A DNA stretch of 64,000 nt from the NCBI RefSeq assembly GCF_036173065.1, contig NZ_CP108041.1, positions 4,405,001 through 4,469,000 of the forward strand, given 5' to 3'. The DNA is from Rhodococcus sp. NBC_00297. Its GTDB lineage: Bacteria > Actinomycetota > Actinomycetes > Mycobacteriales > Mycobacteriaceae. The position numbers and the translations under genes are program-made. The notes beneath the pieces were generated by a model that did not search any database, was not told the origin of the DNA, and worked only from the letters and a program-made list of their open reading frames with translations. Every line of letters begins with the position of its first letter. Positions within the stretch are counted from its first letter, which is position 1. Positions 8,594 through 18,688 of this stretch are shown one piece after another.

Positions 8594-9037
8594 ATGCCGG
8601 AACAACACCACGACCTCGGTCGACAGGAGTCCCCCGTCGGGGAACTCGACGACGTACTGCACGTGGATGCCGTGACGGAGGACGCCCCGGCGGACCTCGT
8701 GGACGGGATCGACCCGGAGGACGTCTCGGTCGACGACGTCGACCCGCCGCTCACGAGCCTCGGAATGCCTGCGCCCGCACTGCATCTGAGTCTGGTGCCG
8801 GGCGACATGGATCCGCTCGAGGATCAGTGGCAGGAGCGCGCTCTGTGCGCTCAGACCGATCCCGAGGCGTTCTTCCCGGAGAAGGGCGGCTCGACGCGCG
8901 AGGCCAAGCGCATCTGCCTCGGGTGCGAGGTGAAGGACGACTGCCTCGAGTACGCCTTGGCGCACGACGAGCGGTTCGGCATCTGGGGTGGGCTGTCCGA
9001 GCGCGAACGTCGCCGCCTCAAGCGCGGCATCATCTGA
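8594..9037 (+). CDS. whiB2: WhiB-family iron-sulfur transcription factor WhiB2 (WhmD-like)
   Basis: The 147-residue protein has an acidic N-terminal extension of about 75 residues and then the WhiB domain. Four cysteines (85, 108, 111, 117; C...CxxC...C) hold a [4Fe-4S] cluster. GIWGG at 129-133 is the family turn, followed by the basic RERRRLKRG DNA-binding tail. WhiB2/WhmD proteins control septation and cell division. An AGGAGG ribosome site sits 8 bases before ATG 8594; the adjacent GTG 8591 is possible. Its position beside fbiA matches whiB2 of mycobacteria. The long leader and nearby operators suggest tight control. Confidence 0.93.
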   Translation: MPEQHHDLGRQESPVGELDDVLHVDAVTEDAPADLVDGIDPEDVSVDDVDPPLTSLGMPAPALHLSLVPGDMDPLEDQWQERALCAQTDPEAFFPEKGGSTREAKRICLGCEVKDDCLEYALAHDERFGIWGGLSERERRRLKRGII

Positions 9038-9087
9038 CGCGTCGCGTCACCGCAGCCGCCGAACGACGCGCTGCAGGCGCCGGGGTG

Positions 9088-9615
9088 TCAGTCGTCCTCG
9101 GTGTCGGGGTCGACCACCTCGGGCGTGACCCCCAGGTAGGTCGCCACCTGCTCCACCAACACGTCGTGCACCAGGTCCGTCAGCTCCAGCGAGTCGTGTG
9201 CTCTCCGCTCGAGGGGCCGACGGAACAGCACGATCCGAGCCCGCGTCGTCGCTCCGCGCGTGTCCACTCCCGCCGGAACGAGTCTCGACAACGGCACCGG
9301 GCCCTCGGCCACGACCTCGGGTGGCCAGTTCACCGATTCAGGGTCCACCGCACGGATCTTCGGCACGTCGTCGACGGCGATGTCCAGTTTCGTCAGCCGG
9401 TCGTGCCACTTGCGGTCGATCTCGGCGAACGCGTCCAGCACCGCCGCATCGAACTTCTCGGCGCGAGACCTGCGTGCGGGCACCGTGTCGGGGAACAGGG
9501 TGCCGCGCATTCCGCGACCCCGCCGCGCCGCGGACCGCGAGCTGGACGCCCGATGTTCCCGTCCGGGACGGCCGCCGGCGCGGCCGCGGGGTTGAGAGGA
9601 TCCGGTGAACGACAC
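9088..9615 (-). CDS. Metallopeptidase-family (PF06262, zincin-1) protein with degenerate motif
   Basis: The 175-residue protein corresponds to mycobacterial Rv3259, from its place between whiB2 and a DUF3499 gene and from its C-terminal LTDLVHDVLVEQVATYLGV segment. That segment is where the family normally carries HExxH. Here it reads HDVLV, so both the catalytic Glu and the second zinc His are missing. The N-terminal 45 residues are Arg/Gly/Ser-rich and probably disordered. I infer a non-catalytic or structural protein. It is convergent with whiB2 (50-base gap) and divergent from the DUF3499 gene (62 bases). Confidence 0.7.
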   Translation of the reverse strand: MSFTGSSQPRGRAGGRPGREHRASSSRSAARRGRGMRGTLFPDTVPARRSRAEKFDAAVLDAFAEIDRKWHDRLTKLDIAVDDVPKIRAVDPESVNWPPEVVAEGPVPLSRLVPAGVDTRGATTRARIVLFRRPLERRAHDSLELTDLVHDVLVEQVATYLGVTPEVVDPDTEDD

Positions 9616-9677
9616 GCGCCCATGCTACGACCGTGTCCTGCGAGGCACGCCGGAGGACACGCGCTAGGGTTCGACCT

Positions 9678-10085
9678 GTGAGAGCTGTGCGGGGATGCTG
9701 CCGACCGGGATGCAAGAGACCGGCCGTCGCGACGTTGACGTACGTGTACTCCGACTCGACCGCCGTCGTCGGACCTCTCGCCACCGTGGACGAGCCCCAT
9801 TCCTGGGATCTGTGCGAGGTGCACGGTTCGTCGATCACCGCCCCCAAGGGGTGGGAGATGGTGCGCTACGAGGGCGGGTTCTCCACGTCCAGCCCCGACG
9901 ACGACGATCTGACCGCACTCGCCGAGGCCGTCCGCGAGGCCGGTGCGCGTGAGCGTCCCGCTCCGTCCCTCGGTCGACGTGGTTCGTCGTTCGACACGCG
10001 CACCTCCGCCGACGTACCGGCCGCCGCGCCGACACGCACGGGTCGACGCGGACATCTGCGCGTTCTTCCCGACCCCACCAGCTGA
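9678..10085 (+). CDS. DUF3499 protein with zinc-ribbon-like cysteines
   Basis: The 135-residue protein begins VRAVRGCCRPGCKRPAVATLTY and contains WDLCEVHGSSITAPKGWEMVR. The CxxxC...CxxH arrangement suggests a small zinc-binding fold. The last 60 residues are low-complexity. The family is restricted to actinobacteria and its function is unknown; the mycobacterial homologue (Rv3258c) lies at the same place upstream of the phosphomannomutase. GTG 9678 is chosen because the family begins at this RxCxRPGC segment; ATG 9633 is in frame but gives an unrelated basic extension. Confidence 0.8.
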   Translation: MRAVRGCCRPGCKRPAVATLTYVYSDSTAVVGPLATVDEPHSWDLCEVHGSSITAPKGWEMVRYEGGFSTSSPDDDDLTALAEAVREAGARERPAPSLGRRGSSFDTRTSADVPAAAPTRTGRRGHLRVLPDPTS

Positions 10086-10221
10086 ACGACTGTTCCTGCG
10101 CGCGGCGTCGGGCTGCAGGACTGCTCGCGCGTCGCCCCCGGGCACTAGGCTCCCAGCATGGTCTCGCCGACTCGTCGTCGTGCGTGATCCGTCCGGTTCG
10201 TCCCAGATGCAGGAGTGTGCA

Positions 10222-11592
10222 GTGGCCCGACCAGCTGACCTGGTTCACAGCGTCATCAAGGCGTACGACGTGCGCGGTGTCGTCGGAGAGCAGATCGACG
10301 AGGACTTCGTCGCCGACGTGGGGGCCGCCTTCGCGAGACTCGTACGCGGCGAGGGCGTCTCGCAGCGCGTCGTGGTCGGGCACGACATGCGCGACTCGTC
10401 TCCCGCACTGTCGGCCGCCTTCGCGCGAGGGGTGACCTCACAGGGTCTCGACGTCGTTCTCATCGGCCTCGCGTCGACCGACCAGCTCTACTTCGCCTCC
10501 GGTCGGCTCGACTGCCCCGGTGCGATGTTCACCGCCAGCCACAACCCGGCGAAGTACAACGGGATCAAGCTGTGCCGGGCCGGCGCGAAGCCCGTCGGCC
10601 AGGACTCGGGACTCGCCACCATCTCGGCCGAGATCATCGACGGCGTCCCGACGTTCGACGGTGCGCCGGGCACGATCAGCGAGCAGGACGTGCTCGCGGA
10701 CTACGCCACGTTCGTGCGCGACCTCGTGGACATCAGCGACATCCGTCCGCTGTCGGTCGCGGTGGACGCCGGCAACGGCATGGGCGGGCACACGGTGCCC
10801 GCGGTCCTGGACCCGACGTCGGTGACCGTGCACCCCCTGTACTTCGAACTCGACGGCACGTTCCCCAACCACGAGGCGAACCCGCTGGAGCCGGCGAACC
10901 TCGTCGATCTGCAGAAGTTCGTCACCGAGACGGGCGCGGACATCGGCCTCGCGTTCGACGGCGATGCGGACCGCTGCTTCGTGGTGGACGAACGCGGCGA
11001 GCCCGTCTCACCGTCCGCGATCACCGCGCTGGTGGCCGAGCGGGAGCTGGGCAAGCACCCCTCCTCGACCATCATCCACAACCTCATCACCTCACGGTCG
11101 GTGCCCGAGTTGGTGGAGCTGCTCGGCGGTACCGCCGTGCGCACCCGGGTCGGCCACTCGTTCATCAAGGCACTGATGGCCGAGACCGGCGCGGTGTTCG
11201 GCGGCGAGCACTCGGCGCACTACTACTTCCGCGACTTCTGGGGCGCCGATTCTGGCATGCTCGCAGCGCTGCACGTGCTCGCCGCGCTCGGGACACAGGA
11301 CGAGCCGTTGTCCGCCCTGATGCGCAAGTACGAGGTGTACGCGGCATCGGGCGAGATCAACTCGACGGTGGCCGACGCTCGTGAGCGCACCGCCGCGGTG
11401 GTCGCGGCGTTCGCCGATCGCACCGTCTCCACCGACGAACTGGACGGTGTGACGGTCGATCTCGGTGACAGCGCGTGGTTCAACCTCCGCGCCTCCAACA
11501 CCGAGCCCCTGCTCCGACTCAATGTCGAGGCACGCACCCCCGAGGACGTGGACCGCCTGACGACGGAGATCCTGAGCATCGTCCGCGCGTGA
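10222..11592 (+). CDS. manB: Phosphomannomutase/phosphoglucomutase
   Basis: This enzyme interconverts mannose-6-phosphate and mannose-1-phosphate. The 456 residues carry all alpha-D-phosphohexomutase signatures: the phosphoserine loop TASHN with Ser106, the magnesium-binding DGDAD at 246-250, the sugar-binding FGGEHS near 328 and the phosphate-binding RASNTEPLLRLN close to the C-terminus. GTG 10222 is preferred over ATG 10207 because AGGAG sits 6 bases before it. Together with manA downstream and the pyrophosphorylase at 4193 it gives the complete route from fructose-6-phosphate to GDP-mannose. In mycobacteria it is called pmmA or manB (Rv3257c). Confidence 0.93.
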   Translation: MARPADLVHSVIKAYDVRGVVGEQIDEDFVADVGAAFARLVRGEGVSQRVVVGHDMRDSSPALSAAFARGVTSQGLDVVLIGLASTDQLYFASGRLDCPGAMFTASHNPAKYNGIKLCRAGAKPVGQDSGLATISAEIIDGVPTFDGAPGTISEQDVLADYATFVRDLVDISDIRPLSVAVDAGNGMGGHTVPAVLDPTSVTVHPLYFELDGTFPNHEANPLEPANLVDLQKFVTETGADIGLAFDGDADRCFVVDERGEPVSPSAITALVAERELGKHPSSTIIHNLITSRSVPELVELLGGTAVRTRVGHSFIKALMAETGAVFGGEHSAHYYFRDFWGADSGMLAALHVLAALGTQDEPLSALMRKYEVYAASGEINSTVADARERTAAVVAAFADRTVSTDELDGVTVDLGDSAWFNLRASNTEPLLRLNVEARTPEDVDRLTTEILSIVRA

Positions 11593-11648
11593 CGGTTGCG
11601 GACTGTCATAGTGGGGGATACGGAACGAGAGAGGCGGGTGAGGTGCCC

Positions 11649-12803
11649 ATGACTGCTCCTTCGGCGTACGTCGATCTCGACGACGCGAGCGCGATACTGG
11701 CTGCGGACTCGTTGGGCGCACTGCACTCCGCCGCGCTGGCCGGCGCACAGATCCGCGCCACCGCGTCCGCCGTCCGCGAGGGCCTGCTGGCGCCGCTGGA
11801 CGGTCTGCGTCCCCGCAGTGTCGTGCTCGTCGCCGCGTCCGGTCCCGCCCGGAGGGCGTCGGCGCTGGTCGCCGCGGTCCTCGCTCCGACCGCCGGCGTG
11901 CCGGTCGTCTCGCTCCCCGCGACCCCGCCGTGGGTCGGACCCCTGGACGTCGTGGTCGTGGCCGGCGACGACGCCGGCGATCCGGCCATCGCGGAGTCCG
12001 TCGCCGCCGGGGTACGTCGGCGCGCCGAGGTCGTGGTGGCCGTACCGGACGAGGGTCCTGTCGCGGACGCCGGTGCCGGCCGGGTGGTGTCCTTCCCGCC
12101 GCGAGTCCGTGTCCTCGATCGCAACTCCTACGCCCGGCACGTCGCGGTGATGGCCGCGGTACTCGCTGCGGTGGACCCGGCGTCGTCGGTCGGTGACCTC
12201 GACGCGGTGGCCGACGCGGTGGACGCGGAGGCCATGCGGCACCACGCGTCCGTCGAGGTGTTCCAGAATCCCGCGAAAGGTCTGGCGTCCCGGATGGCGG
12301 GTCGTCGGGTCCTCATGACCGGTGACGGCGTGGTGGCGACCGAGGTGGCCCGGCACGGAGCCGCGTCCCTGCTGCGGGCCGCGGGCGTCGTGGCGGCGGC
12401 CACCGAACTCTCCGATGCCGTCGGTGTGATCCACGACCTCGGCGCGATCGGTGGGGACTCCGCCGAGAGCGGCAGTGTCGACTACGACCCGCTGTTCCAC
12501 GACGACCAACTCGACGGTCCGCCCCCGGCCGATCCCGTTCGGGTGTTCACCGTGTCGACCGACCCCGACGACAGTCTGGTCCGCCGGCGGGTGGCCGTCC
12601 TGGGTGAGGTCGACGTGGTGCGCGCCGACGACGACGGTGGTCCCCGCACGGATCTGGAGGCGCCCGCGCCCGCCGCGGTGCCCGGTCCCACGACGCCGGT
12701 CGGGGCGTCGCTGCGCAGGGCGCTCGTCCTGGCGGTGCGGATCGAGGCCGCGGCGGCCTATCTCCAACTCTCGAATTCTCAGGCCTCGGGAGGCAGGGCG
12801 TGA
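11649..12803 (+). CDS. TobH-like protein with SIS/phosphosugar isomerase fold
   Basis: The 384-residue protein lies between phosphomannomutase and manA, as Rv3256c does in M. tuberculosis. The sequence is Ala/Val-rich, with two sugar-isomerase-like halves: LVAASGPARRASALVAAVLAP and PLDVVVVAGDDAGDPA in the first, and RRVLMTGDGVVATEVARHG in the second. It is annotated TobH in many actinobacteria. It resembles bifunctional phosphoglucose/phosphomannose isomerases but I cannot see a convincing catalytic residue set. A helper role in mannose-6-phosphate supply is inferred from context alone. ATG 11649 follows a GGGTGAGG ribosome site. Confidence 0.75.
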   Translation: MTAPSAYVDLDDASAILAADSLGALHSAALAGAQIRATASAVREGLLAPLDGLRPRSVVLVAASGPARRASALVAAVLAPTAGVPVVSLPATPPWVGPLDVVVVAGDDAGDPAIAESVAAGVRRRAEVVVAVPDEGPVADAGAGRVVSFPPRVRVLDRNSYARHVAVMAAVLAAVDPASSVGDLDAVADAVDAEAMRHHASVEVFQNPAKGLASRMAGRRVLMTGDGVVATEVARHGAASLLRAAGVVAAATELSDAVGVIHDLGAIGGDSAESGSVDYDPLFHDDQLDGPPPADPVRVFTVSTDPDDSLVRRRVAVLGEVDVVRADDDGGPRTDLEAPAPAAVPGPTTPVGASLRRALVLAVRIEAAAAYLQLSNSQASGGRA

Positions 12804-12852
12804 CCCCAGCCGTGTCCGGGTTCGCAGCGATGACGACGGCAGGTGGTGGTCG

Positions 12853-14100
12853 GTGAATCTCCTCGACGGAACAGCACGGTCCTACGCGTGGGGTTCGCGC
12901 ACGGCTCTCGCCGAACTGCGCGGCGTGCCCGCACCCACCCGGCATCCCGAGGCGGAGATGTGGTTCGGTGCTCATCCGGGCGACCCGGCGCATCTCGTCA
13001 CGCCGCGCGGTCGGGTCTCGCTGCTCGAGGCCATCGACTCCGATCCGACCGGACTGCTCGGCACCGGTGTGGTGGAGCGGCACGGTCCGCGCCTGCCGTT
13101 CCTCGTGAAGTTCCTGGCGGCCGAGGAGCCGCTGTCGCTGCAGGCTCACCCGTCCTCGGACCAGGCGCGCGAGGGTTTCCGACGGGAGAACGCCGCGGGC
13201 GTGCCCCTCGACGCCTCCGTCCGGAACTACAAGGACGCCAGCCACAAGCCCGAGCTCGTGGTCGCCCTGACGGAGTTCGACGCGCTCGCCGGGTTCCGCA
13301 GTCCCGCCGAGACGGTGGAGCTGTTCGGTCGGCTCGATGCGGACGAGCTGCGTCCGTACACCGAGATGCTTGCCGCGCAACCGGATTCGAGCGGCCTGCG
13401 CACCCTCTTCACCTCGTGGATCACTCTGCCGCAGCGGGCGTTGGACTCCGTGCTGCCGGCCGTGCTGGACGCGTGCGTTCGCGCCCTCGAACGTGCCGAG
13501 CAGACCGGGGACCGCACCTTCGTGCCGGAACTGCGCACCGCACTGGAACTGGGGGAGTACTACCCCGGCGATGCGGGAGTGCTCGCGGCGTTGCTGCTCA
13601 ACCGGGTCACGCTGCAGCCGGGCGAAGCTCTGTACCTGGACGCCGGAAACCTCCACGCGTACCTGCGCGGAACCGCGGTGGAGATCATGGCCAACTCGGA
13701 CAACGTGTTGCGTGGGGGACTCACGCCCAAGCACGTCGACGTCCCGGAACTGTTGCGGGTGCTCGACTTCGAGCCGCTCGACTCACCGGTCCTCGTCGCC
13801 GACACCAGCCGTCCGCACGTGGTGTGCTATCCCACGCCGGCACCGGAGTTCGCACTCGTCGGTGTCGAATTGTCCGCGGCGTCCAGCGACGGTGAGCCGT
13901 GGACGCTCGCGCACGACGGTGACGCCGCGCCGCGCATCGTCCTGTGTGTCGACGGTCGGGTACAGGTCTCCTCGGGTGAGTCCACCCTGGTCGTGGAGCG
14001 GGGAAGTGCCGTCTGGATCGCCGCGTCCGATCCGGACCCGCAGCTGTGTGCTCTCACCGACTCGGCTCGCGTGTTCGTGGCGGGCGTCGGCGGGATCTGA
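12853..14100 (+). CDS. manA: Mannose-6-phosphate isomerase, type I
   Basis: The enzyme converts fructose-6-phosphate to mannose-6-phosphate. The 415-residue protein begins LLDGTARSYAWGSRTALAEL and has HPEAEMWFGAHP, the zinc ligands in LQAHPSS and KPELVVALTEF, and the late motif LDAGNLHAYLRGTAVEIMANSDN, all hallmarks of type I PMI. The GTG start at 12853 is where family similarity begins; the upstream frame is antisense-free but crosses the TobH-like gene. It is the third gene of the pmm-tobH-manA cluster. Confidence 0.93.
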   Translation: MNLLDGTARSYAWGSRTALAELRGVPAPTRHPEAEMWFGAHPGDPAHLVTPRGRVSLLEAIDSDPTGLLGTGVVERHGPRLPFLVKFLAAEEPLSLQAHPSSDQAREGFRRENAAGVPLDASVRNYKDASHKPELVVALTEFDALAGFRSPAETVELFGRLDADELRPYTEMLAAQPDSSGLRTLFTSWITLPQRALDSVLPAVLDACVRALERAEQTGDRTFVPELRTALELGEYYPGDAGVLAALLLNRVTLQPGEALYLDAGNLHAYLRGTAVEIMANSDNVLRGGLTPKHVDVPELLRVLDFEPLDSPVLVADTSRPHVVCYPTPAPEFALVGVELSAASSDGEPWTLAHDGDAAPRIVLCVDGRVQVSSGESTLVVERGSAVWIAASDPDPQLCALTDSARVFVAGVGGI

Positions 14101-14203
14101 CGGCCCCGACACGCTGGCGGATACGTCCCGCCGAGTTCACTGTTCGTGTGACGATGACCTCGGGCAGTCGACGGCCGCCCGGAGGACGTGAGGAGTTTCG
14201 ACG

Positions 14204-15706
14204 GTGACCATCGACGGCAAGGACGCACCCGGTTCGCGCAACACCGGTCTGCGGAGAACAAAGTCCATCGAGCAGTCGATGCGCGACACGGACGAGCCGG
14301 ACACCAAACTTCGCAAGAGCCTGTCCTCGTGGGATCTCACCGTCTTCGGTGTCGCGGTCGCCGTGGGTGCGGGCATCTTCACCCTGACGGCGCGCACCGC
14401 CGGGAACGTCGCGGGCCCGTCCGTCTCGCTCGCTTTCGTGTTCGCCGCGATCGCGTGCGGACTCGCCGCGCTCTGCTACGCCGAGTTCGCCTCGACGGTG
14501 CCGGTCGCGGGCAGCGCGTACACGTTCTCGTACGCCACTTTCGGCGAGTTCGTCGCGTGGATCATCGGCTGGGACCTGATCCTGGAGTTCGCCCTCGCGT
14601 CGGCCGTCGTGGCGAAGGGCTGGTCCCTGTACCTCGGTGAGGTGCTCGGGACGTCGTCGCCCGTGGTGTCCATCGGCGGACTCGACGTCGACTGGGGTGC
14701 CCTGGTCATCGTCGCGGTGCTCACCGTCCTGCTCGCGACGGGTGTGAAGATCTCCTCGCGCGTCTCCCTCGTCATCACCGCGATCAAGGTGGGCGTCGTG
14801 CTGCTCATCGTCGTGGTCGGAGCGTTCTACATCAAGGCGGCGAACTACTCGCCCTACATCCCGCCCGCCGTCCCCGCCGAGAAGGAGTCGGGCCTCACCC
14901 AGTCGCTGTTCTCCTTCGTCACCGGCGCCGAGGGCAGCAACTTCGGCTGGTACGGACTCCTGGCCGCCGCGAGTCTCGTGTTCTTCGCGTTCATCGGCTT
15001 CGACGTGGTGGCCACCACGGCCGAGGAGGCGTCCGATCCGCAGAAGGCCCTGCCGCGCGGAATCCTGGGCTCGCTCCTGATCGTCACGATCCTGTACGTC
15101 GCGGTCACCCTGGTGCTGACCGGAATGGTGAAGTACACCGAACTCGGTGGCGAGGGCGCGACCCTGGCCACGGCGTTCGAATTGAACGGCATCACCTGGG
15201 CGTCGAAGGTGATCTCCTTCGGTGCGCTGGCCGGACTCACGACCGTGGTCATGGTGCTCATGCTGGGACAGTCGCGCGTGCTCTTCGCGATGTCGCGCGA
15301 CGGTCTGATGCCGCGTCGTCTCGCGAAGACGGGGAGCCGTGGCACCCCGGTGCGCATCACCGTGCTCGTCGGCATCGTGGTCGGCCTTCTCGCGGCGTTC
15401 TTCCCCATCGGGACGCTCGAGGAGATGGTCAACATCGGCACCCTGTTCGCCTTCGTCCTGGTCTCCATCGGTGTCGTCGTCCTGCGTCGAACCCGTCCCG
15501 ACCTGAAGCGCGGCTTCCGCGTCCCCCTGGTTCCGCTGGTGCCGATCCTCGCCGTGCTGGCCTGCGTGTGGCTGATGCTGAACCTGTCGGTGGAGACGTG
15601 GCTGCGGTTCGTCGTCTGGATGGCGCTCGGAGTCGTGGTGTACTTCGGCTACAGCCGCCGCCATTCGGTGCTCGGAGCCCGGCAGCATGCGGACGACACC
15701 CACTAG
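14204..15706 (+). CDS. APC-superfamily cationic amino-acid permease
   Basis: The 500-residue integral membrane protein has about 12 hydrophobic segments. The first contains VGAGIFTLTARTAGNVAGPS, the substrate-binding unwound helix typical of APC transporters, and later come FFAFIGFDVVATTAEEASDPQKALPRGI and LFAMSRDGLMPRRLAK, which mark the CAT (cationic amino acid) subfamily. The substrate is likely arginine, lysine or a related amine, by homology only. GTG 14204 follows GAGGAG. The homologue Rv3253c sits at the same place before alkB. Confidence 0.88.
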   Translation: MTIDGKDAPGSRNTGLRRTKSIEQSMRDTDEPDTKLRKSLSSWDLTVFGVAVAVGAGIFTLTARTAGNVAGPSVSLAFVFAAIACGLAALCYAEFASTVPVAGSAYTFSYATFGEFVAWIIGWDLILEFALASAVVAKGWSLYLGEVLGTSSPVVSIGGLDVDWGALVIVAVLTVLLATGVKISSRVSLVITAIKVGVVLLIVVVGAFYIKAANYSPYIPPAVPAEKESGLTQSLFSFVTGAEGSNFGWYGLLAAASLVFFAFIGFDVVATTAEEASDPQKALPRGILGSLLIVTILYVAVTLVLTGMVKYTELGGEGATLATAFELNGITWASKVISFGALAGLTTVVMVLMLGQSRVLFAMSRDGLMPRRLAKTGSRGTPVRITVLVGIVVGLLAAFFPIGTLEEMVNIGTLFAFVLVSIGVVVLRRTRPDLKRGFRVPLVPLVPILAVLACVWLMLNLSVETWLRFVVWMALGVVVYFGYSRRHSVLGARQHADDTH

Positions 15707-15776
15707 TCACCAAATTTCGCGCCGATAACGGACCGATCTCACCATTCGGATCTTCGGACCGTCGCGCTACTTGCTC

Positions 15777-15792
15777 TACACTCGAATTCGAG
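15777..15792. promoter_or_regulatory. Palindrome overlapping a candidate alkB promoter
   Basis: TACACT (15777-15782) is a possible -10 element; the perfect 12-base palindrome CTCGAATTCGAG (15781-15792) overlaps its end. A dimeric repressor bound here would cover the transcription start of alkB. The -35 region is poor, which is common for regulated promoters. The regulator is unknown. Confidence 0.4.
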
Positions 15793-15861
15793 ACCGGAAG
15801 TTTGTTTCTGCGGTGGGCACGAGTCCGCCACGGAGTCCACTCGATGTCGAGGAGTTGACGT

Positions 15862-17022
15862 ATGGCGCGGCGGTGGCACGACCCGAAGAAGCTGCTCTGG
15901 CTACTGGGAATGCTGGCGCCCGCCTCGGCACTGCTGCCGTCCCAACTGGTTCTGCACACGGGGGTGTCGGCCTTCTGGTGGAGCGGCGCGATGCTGTTCT
16001 TCCTGGTCATCCCCGTGGTCGACGCGCTGGCGGGGGAGGACGGCAACAATCCGTCCGACGCGCAGGTGCAGGACCTGCAGCACGACCGTTTCTACCGGTG
16101 GTGCACGTTCCTGTTCCTTCCGGTGCAGTACGCGGGGCTCGGTGTCGCGTGCTACCTCGTCACCTTCGGCACCCTGTCCGCCGTCGACAAGATCGGGTAC
16201 GCGGTCAGTGTCGGTCTCGTCGCCGGCATCGGGATCAACGCGGCGCACGAGCTCGGTCATCGGGTGGAGAGCACCGAGCGCTGGCTGGCCAAGATCGCTC
16301 TGGCGCAGAGCCTGTACGGCCATTTTCACGTCGAACACAACCGCGGACACCATGCGCGTGTCGCGACGCCCGCCGACCCGGCCAGCGCGCGCATGGGCGA
16401 GTCCCTCTACCGGTTCCTGTCCCGCAGTGTCAGCGGCGGCCTCGTGTCCTCCTGGGAGCTGGAGAAGCAGCGTCTCGAGCGCAAGGGCAGCGGCGTGTGG
16501 ACGATCCGCAACAACGTGCTCAACGCGTGGGCGATGTCCGCTGCACTCTTCGGTGTCCTGGTCGCCGTCTTCGGCGTCGGCATCCTGCCGTTCCTCGTGC
16601 TCCAGGCGGTGGTCGGCGTGATGACCCTCGAGTCCGTCAACTACATCGAGCACTACGGGCTGCTCCGGGGACGGACACCCACGGGCCGGTACGAGCGGTG
16701 CGCGCCGCGGCACAGCTGGAACAGCGATCGGATCGTCACCAATATCTTCCTGTACCACCTGCAGCGGCACAGCGACCATCATGCGAACCCGGGCCGCCGG
16801 TTCCAGACGTTGCGCACCTTCGACGAGGCGCCGCAACTGCCGGCCGGCTACGCGACGATGGTCGTCCTCGCGGCCGTCCCGCCCCTGTGGCGTCGCGTGA
16901 TGGACCCCAGGGTCGTCGCGCACTACGACGGCGACGTCACCCGCGCGAACCTGCAGCCGAGCGCCCGCGCTCGACTGGAACGGCGCTGGGCGACCGTTCC
17001 CGAACGCGCCGCCGCCGCCTGA
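15862..17022 (+). CDS. alkB: Alkane 1-monooxygenase (integral membrane, non-haem di-iron)
   Basis: AlkB hydroxylates the terminal methyl of n-alkanes, using electrons from rubredoxin. The 386 residues show all diagnostic histidine motifs: HELGH at 129-133, EHNRGHH at 158-164, NYIEHYGLLRG at 260-270 and LQRHSDHH at 300-307, among about six membrane helices. GAGGAG lies 8 bases before ATG 15862. The C-terminus has no fused rubredoxin, and none of the usual downstream rubA/rubB/rubredoxin-reductase/TetR genes is present: the next gene is sahH, 114 bases away. Electrons must therefore come from a rubredoxin encoded elsewhere, if the enzyme is active. Confidence 0.95.
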   Translation: MARRWHDPKKLLWLLGMLAPASALLPSQLVLHTGVSAFWWSGAMLFFLVIPVVDALAGEDGNNPSDAQVQDLQHDRFYRWCTFLFLPVQYAGLGVACYLVTFGTLSAVDKIGYAVSVGLVAGIGINAAHELGHRVESTERWLAKIALAQSLYGHFHVEHNRGHHARVATPADPASARMGESLYRFLSRSVSGGLVSSWELEKQRLERKGSGVWTIRNNVLNAWAMSAALFGVLVAVFGVGILPFLVLQAVVGVMTLESVNYIEHYGLLRGRTPTGRYERCAPRHSWNSDRIVTNIFLYHLQRHSDHHANPGRRFQTLRTFDEAPQLPAGYATMVVLAAVPPLWRRVMDPRVVAHYDGDVTRANLQPSARARLERRWATVPERAAAA

Positions 17023-17136
17023 CCCGTCGGCGCGAGACGACGGAACCGGACACGTCGTGGCCCCGACCCACCCGCGGGCAGCCGTGAGCCGATAGCCTGG
17101 AAGCCGATCATCAGCCGACAGGAGTGGCATCACACA

Positions 17137-18648
<1,512 letters not shown>

Positions 18649-18688
18649 CACTCGGTCCCGTAGGCCTCGACAGGCAGGAGTGGAGTCG

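Noticed and set aside
13960..14000. Promoter-like or secondary gene starts inside manA
   Set aside because: Only small frames in other phases without ribosome sites; they are shadows of manA.
14054..15703. 549-codon minus-strand frame across the amino-acid permease
   Set aside because: Asp/His/Arg/Gly-rich shadow of a membrane protein gene; no motif or ribosome site.
17023..17136. Possible SAM or SAH riboswitch before sahH
   Set aside because: The 114-base spacer has no conserved riboswitch core or expression-platform hairpin that I can see.
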